Source of the DNA: Mycobacterium sp. OTB74
GTDB lineage: Bacteria; Actinomycetota; Actinomycetes; Mycobacteriales; Mycobacteriaceae
Length of the DNA stretch: 64,000 bases
Direction: 5' to 3'
Assembly (NCBI RefSeq): GCF_029892685.1
Contig: NZ_JARXVD010000016.1
Coordinates: forward strand, 85,409 to 149,408
The first letter of the stretch is position 1; each line of letters begins with the position of its first letter. A program made the position numbers and the translations under genes. This document shows, piece after piece, positions 54,501 to 62,999 of the stretch. The notes under the pieces are model-generated. The model saw nothing but the letters and a program-made list of their open reading frames with translations, was not told the origin of the DNA and ran no database searches.

Positions 54501-55318
54501 GTATACGTTTCGCCGGAAAGCGAGCAGTGGTAACCGGAGCCAGTCGAGGAATCGGTGCCGGTATCGCGCAACGGCTCGCAGCCGAGGGTGCTGACGTCGT
54601 GCTGGTGGCGCGCACCCTCGACGGCCCCGGCGGCAGCCTGCGCGAATCCGAGCAGCGGTGCGCGCGGTACGGAACCAAGGTCGGGGTCGTGGTGGCCGAC
54701 ATCACCGATGATGGCGCGCGCTCCACCGTTATCCCCAAAGCAATGGAGATCCTTGGCGGGCCAGTCGACATCCTGGTCAACAACGCCGCTGCATCCACGG
54801 CCCAACCCATTACCGAGATCACCGCCGATCAGCAGCGACTGGCCTACGCAGCCAACGTGATCGCCCCACTGGACCTCGCACAGGCTGTCATCGACGGTAT
54901 GCGCGCTACCGGCGCGGGCTGGATCGTGAATCTGACCAGCATCGGCGCCACGGTCATCGAGGGGCCACCGTTCTACCTGGGCCCACAAGGGTCCAAAATG
55001 GAGATCTACGGCGCCACAAAGGCTGCTCTTAACCGGATGACCGTGGGCCTGGCCGCAGACCTGTACGGGTCGGGTATCCGCGTCAACGCGGTCGGACCGC
55101 GGGTTGCTGTGATGAGCGAGGGATTCGCCGAGTTGATGGGCGACTCCCTTCCGGCCGAACTGTTCGAGTCGATCGAGGAGATCGTGGAAGCCGTTGTCGC
55201 ACTGTGCGACTGCGATACCGAGGTCACTGGCAAAGTGCGTTACAGCCTGGATCTGATCGAGCAGTGGGGTCTGGACGTGCGCGGCTTGGACGCGTGCCCG
55301 ACACCATCGGGGTCCTAA
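54497..55318 (+). CDS. Short-chain dehydrogenase/reductase
   Basis: A 273-residue SDR with NAD(P) loop TGASRGIGAGIA, NNAA, Ser in LTSIGATVIEG and Tyr-x3-Lys in YGATKAA. The end lacks the usual GG cofactor-binding loop and reads DLIEQWGLDVRG, so the cofactor site is somewhat unusual. It overlaps the hydratase gene by four bases and is the last gene before the 23-bp palindrome and the amidohydrolase. A hydroxyacyl or ring-hydroxyl dehydrogenase role is likely. Confidence 0.88.
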   Translation: MSIRFAGKRAVVTGASRGIGAGIAQRLAAEGADVVLVARTLDGPGGSLRESEQRCARYGTKVGVVVADITDDGARSTVIPKAMEILGGPVDILVNNAAASTAQPITEITADQQRLAYAANVIAPLDLAQAVIDGMRATGAGWIVNLTSIGATVIEGPPFYLGPQGSKMEIYGATKAALNRMTVGLAADLYGSGIRVNAVGPRVAVMSEGFAELMGDSLPAELFESIEEIVEAVVALCDCDTEVTGKVRYSLDLIEQWGLDVRGLDACPTPSGS

Positions 55319-55464
55319 GACACCCCGGCCTGGCGGGGATTGCATGTACCGCCTGCGGCCCCCACATCGTCCATGGCGACTGAAAGTTCCCCAGGAGTTG
55401 CTTCGCCCCCCAGCGGGTCCCAGTTCTCCAGATATTTCATCGGCCGACACAGCCAACTCTTCGC

Positions 55465-55487
55465 TATACTGTTGTACATACAGTATG
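55465..55487. promoter_or_regulatory. Candidate operator (23-bp palindrome) before the amidohydrolase
   Basis: Half-sites TATACTGT and ACAGTATG flank seven bases, TGTACAT; the inner 7-bp half-sites (ATACTGT/ACAGTAT) match perfectly. It ends 20 bases before the GTG start at 55508. The same layout occurs at 59393-59415. It differs from the 21-bp family, so a second regulator is implied. Confidence 0.6.
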
Positions 55488-55507
55488 CCCGACAACATGG
55501 AGCTGTT

Positions 55508-56791
55508 GTGAACAAAGACGACATGATCCTGGTCAGCGTGGACGACCACATCGTCGAACCGCCTGACATGTTCAGGAACCATTTGGCCAAGAAGTACCTG
55601 GACGAGGCGCCGCGACTGGTGCACAACCCGGACGGTAGCGATACCTGGCAGTTCCGGGATGTGGTCATCCCGAACGTCGCGCTGAACGCGGTCGCCGGCC
55701 GGCCGAAGGAGGAGTACGGCCTCGAACCGCAGGGCCTCGACGAGATTCGCCCCGGCTGTTACAACGTCGATGAGCGGGTCAAGGACATGAATGCCGGCGG
55801 CATCCTGGGCTCGATGTGCTTCCCGTCGTTCCCCGGTTTCGCCGGCCGGTTGTTCGCCACCGACGACCACGACTTCTCCCTGGCGCTGGTGCAGGCCTAC
55901 AACGATTGGCACGTCGAGGAGTGGTGCGGTGCCTACCCGGCCCGCTTCATCCCGATGACCCTGCCGGTGATCTGGGACCCGGTGGCCTGCGCCGCCGAAA
56001 TCCGTCGCAATGCCGCCCGCGGTGTGCACTCCCTGACCTTCACCGAGAACCCCGCCGCCATGGGCTACCCGAGCTTTCACGACTTCGATTACTGGAAGCC
56101 GATGTGGGACGCCCTCGTTGACACCGAGACCGTGCTGAACGTGCACATCGGCTCGTCGGGCCGGCTGGCTATCACTGCCCCGGACGCCCCGATGGACGTG
56201 ATGATCACCCTGCAGCCGATGAACATCGTGCAGGCCGCCGCGGACCTGCTGTGGTCACGGCCGATCAAGGAGTACCCGACGCTCAAGATCGCCCTGTCCG
56301 AGGGTGGCACCGGGTGGATCCCGTATTTCCTTGAGCGCGTTGACCGTACCTACGAGATGCACTCGACCTGGACCGGTCAGGACTTCAAGGGCAAGCTGCC
56401 TAGCGAGGTGTTCCGCGAGCACTTCCTGACCTGCTTCATCGCCGACCCGGTGGGTGTGGCCACACGCAATCACATCGGCGTGGACAACATCTGCTGGGAG
56501 GCGGACTACCCGCACAGCGACTCGATGTGGCCCGGTGCCCCCGAGCAGCTCGACGAGGTGCTCAAGGCCAACAATGTGCCCGACGACGAGATCAACAAGA
56601 TGACCTACGAGAACGCGTTGAAGTGGTACCACTTCGACCCGTTCAGCCACATGTCCAAGGAGCAGGCCACCGTCGGTGCGCTGCGCAAGGCTGCCGAAGG
56701 CCACGACGTGTCGATTCAGGCGCTGAGCAAGCACGAACACGGAGACCGCAACAGCAATGCGCTCACCCAAGCCACCGCATCACAGCGTTAG
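55508..56791 (+). CDS. Amidohydrolase-family protein (amidohydrolase 2 type)
   Basis: A 427-residue metal-dependent hydrolase or decarboxylase. The GTG at 55508 is chosen because GGAG lies five bases upstream and homology begins at SVDDHIVEPPDM; the longer frame contains no family sequence. Metal motifs are DDHIVEPP, HIGSSGR, LSEGGTGWIPYFLERV and CWEADYPHSDSMWP. It is paralogous to 13575-14825 but has an extra C-terminal stretch after the barrel. A 23-bp palindrome ends just before the start codon. It may act on a ring-opened or hydroxylated product of the neighbouring oxygenases. Confidence 0.88.
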   Translation: MNKDDMILVSVDDHIVEPPDMFRNHLAKKYLDEAPRLVHNPDGSDTWQFRDVVIPNVALNAVAGRPKEEYGLEPQGLDEIRPGCYNVDERVKDMNAGGILGSMCFPSFPGFAGRLFATDDHDFSLALVQAYNDWHVEEWCGAYPARFIPMTLPVIWDPVACAAEIRRNAARGVHSLTFTENPAAMGYPSFHDFDYWKPMWDALVDTETVLNVHIGSSGRLAITAPDAPMDVMITLQPMNIVQAAADLLWSRPIKEYPTLKIALSEGGTGWIPYFLERVDRTYEMHSTWTGQDFKGKLPSEVFREHFLTCFIADPVGVATRNHIGVDNICWEADYPHSDSMWPGAPEQLDEVLKANNVPDDEINKMTYENALKWYHFDPFSHMSKEQATVGALRKAAEGHDVSIQALSKHEHGDRNSNALTQATASQR

Positions 56792-56922
56792 CCGACCGGA
56801 CCTTTGATACAGACCGTCATAGCAATGCCGTGGCCTAGGACGCGCACCAGGCCGGACCTCTGACCGAACGGCGCATTGGTACGTCAATTACTTCCCGCCC
56901 CATACATATTCGTGACGTTGAT

Positions 56923-57978
56923 ATGCCCATCGTCACCAAGAAGCCAACAAGCAGAGGATTGCCTGTGGAAGTTCCGTTCACCTGGAAGGTCACTGGCTGG
57001 TTCATGATCGGCTGGTCGGCCGAGTTCATGGCCGGTGAAACCAAAGCGCTGAAGTACTTTGGCGAAGACCTGGTTGCTTACCGCGATGGCTCCGGTGACT
57101 TGCATCTGATGGAAGCGCACTGCAAGCATCTGGGCGCCCACCTCGGGCACGGCGGCAAGGTCGTCGAGGACTGCGTGGAATGTCCGTTTCACGGCTGGCG
57201 CTGGGGCCCCGACGGCACCAACCGCTACATCCCCTATCAGCCGGAACGACCCAATCGCGCTCTGCGACTTCGGGTTTACCCTATCGCTGAACAGCACGGC
57301 TGCGTGTTCATGTGGTATCAGCCCAACGGCGAACCGCCGCGCTGGGAGTTGCCCGACATTTTCTTGAAGTTTCCACAGTTCGAAACGAATCCAGACGCGT
57401 TCTACCGGCCCTACCCTGAGTTCTCGCGGTTCGCCGAGGGCGAGCCGGTGCACCCACAGATTGTGGCCGAAAATGGGCCGGACAGTGCACATTTCCGCTA
57501 TGTGCACGGGGCGACCGTCACACCGGTGTGCCTGGACTGGAAGGTCGTCGACAACGAGTGGCAGTTCCTGACCGGGTGGCCCGATGCACGCAGTGACGAC
57601 CCCGAGAAAATGGCGCTATATATCCACAGCCACTTCTCTGGTCTCGGATTCGCGATCAGTGCGTTCGAGGGATCCTCGAACCACCGTCTGATCTTTGCCT
57701 GCACACCAGTCGACGATCACGTCTCGAACATGTTCTATTCGATCTGGTGGCCCAAGCAGCCCGGCGAAACCTCTGACATTCCACCCGAGGAGGTTCGTGC
57801 ACGGGTCGAGAAGCAGTTCCTTGTGACCGTGTGGGACGACCTCGATATCTGGCGCTACCAGAAGTACGTCGAACGACCGTCATTGTCCAGGATCGACGCG
57901 AAACCTTATATGGCCATGCGTAAATGGGCGACGCAGTTCTATGAAGTGCCGCCGACCGGCGCACCGGCCACGACGTGA
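56923..57978 (+). CDS. Rieske non-heme iron oxygenase, KshA-like
   Basis: A 351-residue Rieske oxygenase alpha subunit. Rieske [2Fe-2S] ligands are Cys67, His69, Cys87 and His90. The mononuclear iron site is in ENGPDSAHFRYVHG (Asp187, His190, His195), with a later aspartate completing it. The layout resembles 3-ketosteroid 9alpha-hydroxylase KshA (which works with a separate reductase KshB), but other aromatic and steroid oxygenases are close. No reductase gene is nearby. The ATG at 56923 has a weak ribosome binding site. It lies 131 bases after the amidohydrolase, possibly in the same transcript. Confidence 0.87.
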   Translation: MPIVTKKPTSRGLPVEVPFTWKVTGWFMIGWSAEFMAGETKALKYFGEDLVAYRDGSGDLHLMEAHCKHLGAHLGHGGKVVEDCVECPFHGWRWGPDGTNRYIPYQPERPNRALRLRVYPIAEQHGCVFMWYQPNGEPPRWELPDIFLKFPQFETNPDAFYRPYPEFSRFAEGEPVHPQIVAENGPDSAHFRYVHGATVTPVCLDWKVVDNEWQFLTGWPDARSDDPEKMALYIHSHFSGLGFAISAFEGSSNHRLIFACTPVDDHVSNMFYSIWWPKQPGETSDIPPEEVRARVEKQFLVTVWDDLDIWRYQKYVERPSLSRIDAKPYMAMRKWATQFYEVPPTGAPATT

Positions 57979-58026
57979 CATGCGCTGCACCCGGTGGCCG
58001 CCGACGCCGTGCCAGTCGGAGGTCGC

Positions 58027-58044
58027 CAGGGCTCCCTCGCCCTG
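58027..58044. terminator. Possible weak terminator hairpin between convergent genes
   Basis: A 6-bp stem CAGGGC-tccctc-GCCCTG lies in the 119-base gap between the convergent Rieske and acyl-CoA dehydrogenase genes. No clear T-tract follows on either strand, so the call rests on position and stem only. Confidence 0.3.
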
Positions 58045-58097
58045 AGTATGGGAGGTGTGGGTTAACTCCGCTCGACCTAACCTGTGACGGGTCGGTA

Positions 58098-59282
58098 CTA
58101 CCTTGCGACAGAAGAGTATTGCGGCTTTCCAAGGCCTAGCGCGTATTGCGCGATCATGTTGCGGAACACCTCAAGCGTCCCGCCGTAGATCCCGGCCAAG
58201 GGTGCGAAGCGGTACATGTATTCGCTTTGGCCCCCGTCGACGCCGCCTACGGCTCCGTGGGTGAGTGCCGCTGCCGACCCCATCATGTCCATCAGATCCG
58301 GTGCGAGATCCCGCATCATCTGGGCCTGAGCGACCCGCCCGAAGATATTGGGGGTGCTCAGACCGGCTTCGGCCCGGGCTGTCGCACGTCCAAGTCGGTA
58401 GGCCACCGCATCATTGTCGACTGACCGGTGCCCCAACTGATCGACGCGCCCGACGCAGGCCGATGCGCGATCGAGGGCCAGCGACATGTCGCCGGCCTGA
58501 TGATCCAGGATCGAAACATCATGCAGGCCTTCGGTATCGGCGTCGACTGCGCCGTGTTCGACATCGAGCGGACCACGCAGTACCACCCAGCCACCGTTGA
58601 CGTCGCCGATCCGGTATCGATCGTCGATCCGGACATCGCTGTAATAGACGATATTGGTGCGGTCTCCGTCGACGGTTCGAACGCCCTGCACTTCGATGCC
58701 GGGCGTATCCAGTGGCACCAGAAACATGGTCAGACCCTGATGTTTGGGGGCATCAGGGTCGGTCTTGGTCAAGAGGAACACGTATTGGCAGTGGTGGGCG
58801 CCGGTGGTGAACATCTTGGACCCGTTGATCACCCACCAGCTGTCGTCTCTGATTGCACGGGTTTTGCAGGTCGCGACATCGGAGCCGCCGTCAGGTTCGG
58901 TGTAGCCCAGGCACATCCGAATGTGGCCGGAGTACACCCCGGGCATGACTTCGTCACGAAGTTCCGGTGAGGCCATCTCTAGGACGGTGTATGCAACCAG
59001 TGCAGTGGTGCCCCAGGTGACCCATGGGATGTGTGCGCGCCGCTTCTCCAACTGCCACAAACGTGCCTGCGCAGGGCTGAAGCCACCGTCGGCTTCGGCA
59101 ATCAGTTCTCTTTCCAGGTATCCGGCTGCTCCGAGCGCCAGATGAACCTGTTCGTCGAAACTGTCCCCAGATTCGCGCTCACGCTGCAGAACTTCCTCGG
59201 TGACGTGGTCCCGAAGGAATGCGCGGACTTCAGCGGCAAATGCCTTGTCGCCCACTGACAGATCAATCTGCGAGAAATCCAC
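58098..59282 (-). CDS. Acyl-CoA dehydrogenase (FadE type)
   Basis: A 394-residue acyl-CoA dehydrogenase. The GTG at 59282 is preferred: its product begins VDFSQIDLSVGD, which aligns with the start MDFSTVALD of the paralogue at 48351-49526; an ATG lies at 59333. Motifs are GYTEPDGGSDVATCKTRA, WVINGSKMFTTGAHHCQY and YGGTLEVFRNMIAQ, here with Glu where the paralogue has Asp. The two could form a mixed heterotetramer of an active and a modified subunit. It is divergent from an SDR gene, with a 23-bp palindrome between them. Confidence 0.9.
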   Translation of the reverse strand: MDFSQIDLSVGDKAFAAEVRAFLRDHVTEEVLQRERESGDSFDEQVHLALGAAGYLERELIAEADGGFSPAQARLWQLEKRRAHIPWVTWGTTALVAYTVLEMASPELRDEVMPGVYSGHIRMCLGYTEPDGGSDVATCKTRAIRDDSWWVINGSKMFTTGAHHCQYVFLLTKTDPDAPKHQGLTMFLVPLDTPGIEVQGVRTVDGDRTNIVYYSDVRIDDRYRIGDVNGGWVVLRGPLDVEHGAVDADTEGLHDVSILDHQAGDMSLALDRASACVGRVDQLGHRSVDNDAVAYRLGRATARAEAGLSTPNIFGRVAQAQMMRDLAPDLMDMMGSAAALTHGAVGGVDGGQSEYMYRFAPLAGIYGGTLEVFRNMIAQYALGLGKPQYSSVAR

Positions 59283-59392
59283 GCGGATACCTAACTTTCC
59301 ACCCGGGTCGCCCGTAATCGAGCCGGTGACCATCGCACCGCGCGATCGGTCGGCGTCGTCGAGAGCCGCCGTTCAAACTCGTGCCTACACGA

Positions 59393-59415
59393 CATACCGT
59401 AACGGTTACAGTATG
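59393..59415. promoter_or_regulatory. Candidate operator (23-bp palindrome) in the divergent FadE/SDR region
   Basis: Half-sites CATACCGT and ACAGTATG flank AACGGTT; the palindrome is complete over 23 bases except for one mismatched pair. It lies 110 bases upstream of the dehydrogenase start and about 230 bases before the SDR start, so it could control either or both. The rest of the 363-base gap (59283-59645) shows no gene. Confidence 0.6.
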
Positions 59416-59645
59416 TTTCTCATTATGTCGGCATCGCACGGAGAACGCAATGCGACGTTGGATTTGGCATCAATGCCGCGCAGGGACCTCGTTATCAGCG
59501 GGAAAGCCACTGCTGTTGAAGCCAATACAGATGCATTGCGCGCTAACACGTTCCCCACACCGCCGGGATCACATCAGCGTCTAGGCACCAGCACCAGGCA
59601 CACTGGCCGAATCACCTGCGGCCGCTATCGAAGGACGTCAGCACG

Positions 59646-60518
59646 TTGAATCAACAACCTCCGGGCCGCCTCGCCCCTCTGGCCGGCAAGACCGTCTTCA
59701 TTTCTGGTGCAAGCCGCGGTATTGGCCTGGCTATCGCGAAACGGGTCGCCGCCGATGGCGCCAACGTGGCGTTGATCGCCAAAACAGCTGAACCACATCC
59801 AAAGCTGCCCGGCACGGTCTACAGCGCTGCCAGAGAGATCGAGGAGGCTGGCGGGCACGCACTACCGATTGTCGGCGATATCCGCGACAGCGAAACCGTA
59901 GAGGCGGCTGTTGCACACGCCGCAGAACAGTTTGGTGGCGTCGACATCTGTGTGAACAACGCCTCGGCGCTCAATACGGACCCGGTTCTCCAGCTGCCGA
60001 TGAAGAAGTTCGACTTGATGAATGGGATTCAGGTCAGGGGAACCTACGCGGTGTCGCGTGCCTGCATTCCGCACATGATCGGCCGCGAGAACCCTCATGT
60101 GCTCACGATGTCGCCACCGATCCGACTCGAACCGCGGTGGCTGGCGCCGACCGCGTACACGATGGCCAAGTTTGGTATGACACTGTGTGCGTTGGGTTTA
60201 GCAGAGGAGTTACGCGCTGCCGGCATCGCCTCGAACACATTATGGCCACGCACCTCGGTGGCAACTGCGGCAATTCTGAACCTGCGAGGCGAGGAGCCAA
60301 TGCGGCAATCGCGCAAGCCGGAGGTGTGCTCCGATGCCGCTTACCAGATATTCTTGCGACCGGCTCGCGACTACACCGGTCAAACTCTGCTGTGTGAAGA
60401 CGTACTGATCCAAGCCGGCGTTCAGGACCTGTCGGTCTACGACTACTCCCCCGGTACCGAACTCCGAGTCGACATGTGGGTCGACACCGCCAATCCTCCC
60501 GGATACCGAAACCCCTGA
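59646..60518 (+). CDS. Short-chain dehydrogenase (HSDL2 / citronellol-dehydrogenase-like)
   Basis: A 290-residue SDR with a TTG start; AAGGA is ten bases upstream. NAD(P) loop SGASRGIGLAIA, then LIAKTAEPHPKLPGT (an insertion typical of the HSDL2/AtuB group), NNAS, Ser in MSPPIRL and Tyr-x3-Lys in YTMAKFG. The C-terminus with YTGQTLLCEDVLIQAGVQD also fits that group. Members oxidise terpenoid or fatty alcohols, or act in peroxisomal-type lipid metabolism. It may share the 23-bp operator with the divergent acyl-CoA dehydrogenase gene. Confidence 0.86.
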   Translation: MNQQPPGRLAPLAGKTVFISGASRGIGLAIAKRVAADGANVALIAKTAEPHPKLPGTVYSAAREIEEAGGHALPIVGDIRDSETVEAAVAHAAEQFGGVDICVNNASALNTDPVLQLPMKKFDLMNGIQVRGTYAVSRACIPHMIGRENPHVLTMSPPIRLEPRWLAPTAYTMAKFGMTLCALGLAEELRAAGIASNTLWPRTSVATAAILNLRGEEPMRQSRKPEVCSDAAYQIFLRPARDYTGQTLLCEDVLIQAGVQDLSVYDYSPGTELRVDMWVDTANPPGYRNP

Positions 60519-60976
60519 ACCACAGCGATAAGGGACCTGTCGCAAACCCTGCTGCCGCTGATCAACTTCAGTGGAAATTTGGGGCTGGCAACGCGATCAG
60601 TCCGATTTTCGAACGCGCCCGATCTGCCCAGCCCCAGCGCCAGTAGCTGGTCGAGCCGGTCGGCCATTTTCCACCGGCGTACGCAGCAGCACGGTACTTC
60701 TGGAAAGTGACCCGCAACGACGCCCGCAGGAGCGCGGTGCGCGCTGCCCAGCAGGAAACGGTATGTGCCTCCCGCTTTGCCATCAGCTACGCGAATCTGC
60801 GCGCTAACGCTGCCGCCGTCGCATGTTGGGCGGACTGGCGCCGCCCAGGACAAGTACGCCACGGCCGGCCAGGCGGAAGTGGCAGGCTCAGGGCGTGCGG
60901 AAGGCGACGGTAGGTGCAGTGAGCCAGCCCAACAGCCACCACAGTGGGAGTGGACTGGCGGCGGCTTGATGTCGAG
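60519..60976. other. Region without a recognisable gene
   Basis: A 458-base gap between the SDR gene and the YCII-like gene, which are convergent. Minus- and plus-strand frames of 70-140 codons are open, but none has a ribosome binding site with a known motif. The composition looks coding-like (a minus frame reads DRLDQLLALGLGRSG), so a decayed gene is possible. I could not identify it. Confidence 0.4.
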
Positions 60977-61363
60977 TTATCTGGCGGCCTCGCATGCCGC
61001 GCGTGCCGCCGGCGTCAGCGCTCCCATGTTCAGCTCCCATGACCGGACGGTGTTAGCTCGCCACCCGGCCTTGTGCAATGGTTCATTGGCGGCGATGGCT
61101 TCGGCTTCCTCGCGACAGTCGGCGCGGATGATGGCGATGCCGTCCACGGGGCCCCCGGCGTCGCGATCCAGCGGACCCGCGGCCAACAGGCGGTTCTGAT
61201 CCTCCAAATCAAGTAGGTACCGCAGATGTTTGGCCAAAAGCGCAGCACCTTGCATCGTCGGAGGACTCTGAAACTTATCGGTGGCGTGCATAACTATGGC
61301 GAACAGCGGTATCTTCGCCATCCGCGCCTCCAACTGCTGAAGTTCGGGCGGTAAGACAGTCAT
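60977..61363 (-). CDS. YCII-related domain protein
   Basis: A 128-residue protein of ferredoxin-like dimeric alpha/beta fold. The ATG at 61363 has GGGAGG nine bases upstream. Family marks are PLFAIVMHATDKF, HLRYLLDLEDQNRLLAAGPLD, VDGIAIIRADCREEAEAI and NEPLHKAGW, where His and Asp form the YCII putative active site. The reaction is unknown; some relatives isomerise or dehalogenate small ring compounds. It follows the CocE-type gene by 22 bases on the same strand, so it is probably cotranscribed with the NmrA and hydrolase genes. Confidence 0.82.
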   Translation of the reverse strand: MTVLPPELQQLEARMAKIPLFAIVMHATDKFQSPPTMQGAALLAKHLRYLLDLEDQNRLLAAGPLDRDAGGPVDGIAIIRADCREEAEAIAANEPLHKAGWRANTVRSWELNMGALTPAARAACEAAR

Positions 61364-61385
61364 TCTCGTGATCCTCCCTGCTAGG

Positions 61386-62999
61386 TTACTCATCGGTAGT
61401 TGCCGGTATGAATGGCGCGACCAAGGCGGAAGGTGTTGCCGCGCCGGTGTGGATGGTGTGGGTTCCGCGATTTATGCTCGCCTTGTGGCGGAACACGGGA
61501 TAACGGTCGGCGTCGTGTCCGACAACTTCGATAACGAGTTGCGAGCCGGCCTCGAAATGCGTGCTGCTGGGCCAAATCTCGATCGTCATCTCGGTGGGCT
61601 CGCCGGGGTTTACGGGCTCAACCGTTCGATGGGTGTGGAATGGTCGCTCGGGCCGGCTGCGTGTCGCGTCGAGTTCGCGGTGGGAACCGCGCAGCCATCC
61701 CTTTGCGAGACCATCGTTGGCGTAGCCGTTGAAGCCGTAGAACGGCACTACCACGCCTGCGGGATCGCGCTTACGAACCGCGACGAACAGGTCCAGGTCT
61801 ATTCCCTCGTCGGTGCTGATCCAGACGGTCAAGGCCATGCTGCCGGTGATCTCGGTGTCTTCGGTGAATCTGCGGGTGAATGTAACCCGATCCGGGTGTC
61901 GCCGCCGTGGCATAGCGGTGTAGGAAGCTGTGGCGGCGAGGGTGTTTGGTTGTAGCGTCAGGCTCATTGACGTGGCGTCGAGGTACAGCGTCTGCAGTGT
62001 GGCGTGCGGGAGAGGCCAGTGCGTCGAGGTGCGAACTCTGTACCGGGTGCGGGTATGCCGGAGCTCGTAGCGGACCGCGGGCTCGCCGGGCCAGTCAACC
62101 GACACGGCCTTGAGGAAGTGGTCGAGGAAGCGGCGCTGCAACTCGAGCGCTTCGGCCGAATAGTAAGTTTCCCATTTTCGGCGCCCGTGGACGACTAGCC
62201 ATTTGAGCCCGCCGAGTTGCTCATAGGCCAGCAGTGTTCCGCGGGTGTGGAGCCCGTGATCTGACCAGCTTGCCGCCACCAGTGCGGGCACGTCGATGGC
62301 ACCAACGTCCGGCCGCTTGGCGGCCCAGTAGGCGTCGTCGAGTGGGTGGCGGCGGCTGTCGCCGAGGAAGTCTTCGCCCATGGCGGTACCGCGGTGGGTG
62401 CCGCGCCGCATTCGAACGTTCCACCAGATCGGAACGAACCCAGTTTCGGGGATGCCGCCGTGGTAGGCGAACTCGCGCAACAGGTCCGAGGCACCTTCCC
62501 AGGCCACGATCGCCGCCAGGCCGCGAGGGCGCAATGCGGCGACGCGCCACTGCGACATACACAAGTAGGACACTCCGTTCAAAGCGACTTTGCCGGTCGA
62601 CCATGGCTGGTCAGCGGCCCACCCAATGACTTCGGCGTAGTCGCGGGCGTCTTGATCGGTAAGAAAACCCGCGATCCCATCGGAGGTATGCATTCCGCGC
62701 GCGTCGCCCTGAACGACCGCGTAGCCGTGGCTCGTCCAAAACAATGGATCGGGCGATTCGAATCCCGTCATCGGTGAGCGGTTCAGCCGGCCGAATCTCA
62801 CCCCGCTCAATCGCATCGCCAGCATCCCGATGCGGTCGGGCGTGTTGTCTTTGCCATAGGGTGTCATCGACATCACGACGGGCGCTACATGGTCAGGCCG
62901 AAAGACGTTGACCCGCAAGGTGACACCGTCCGGCATGGGCACTGCGACATTCTTTTCGACGATGATGCCGGCCACCGCGGCGGTGCTGGACCGCATCAT
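61386..62999 (-). CDS. CocE/NonD-family (X-Pro dipeptidyl-peptidase-like) hydrolase
   Basis: A 537-residue alpha/beta hydrolase with an S15 peptidase domain and a C-terminal jelly-roll domain. The start is one of two adjacent ATG codons (62999/62996) overlapping the NmrA gene stop. Motifs are VMSMTPYGKDN, YAVVQGDARGMHTSDG (Asp/Arg loop) and the nucleophile elbow GVSYLC (Ser144), where most relatives have GxSYxG. WWNVRMRRG and a LVVHGRRKW segment, perhaps holding the His, are visible. Members cleave esters or amides such as cocaine or prolyl compounds. There is no signal peptide. Confidence 0.85.
   Translation of the reverse strand: MMRSSTAAVAGIIVEKNVAVPMPDGVTLRVNVFRPDHVAPVVMSMTPYGKDNTPDRIGMLAMRLSGVRFGRLNRSPMTGFESPDPLFWTSHGYAVVQGDARGMHTSDGIAGFLTDQDARDYAEVIGWAADQPWSTGKVALNGVSYLCMSQWRVAALRPRGLAAIVAWEGASDLLREFAYHGGIPETGFVPIWWNVRMRRGTHRGTAMGEDFLGDSRRHPLDDAYWAAKRPDVGAIDVPALVAASWSDHGLHTRGTLLAYEQLGGLKWLVVHGRRKWETYYSAEALELQRRFLDHFLKAVSVDWPGEPAVRYELRHTRTRYRVRTSTHWPLPHATLQTLYLDATSMSLTLQPNTLAATASYTAMPRRRHPDRVTFTRRFTEDTEITGSMALTVWISTDEGIDLDLFVAVRKRDPAGVVVPFYGFNGYANDGLAKGWLRGSHRELDATRSRPERPFHTHRTVEPVNPGEPTEMTIEIWPSSTHFEAGSQLVIEVVGHDADRYPVFRHKASINRGTHTIHTGAATPSALVAPFIPATTDE

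Noticed and set aside
60443..60862. A 139-codon minus-strand frame as a real gene
   Set aside because: It runs into the SDR gene, lacks a ribosome binding site and has no recognisable domain.
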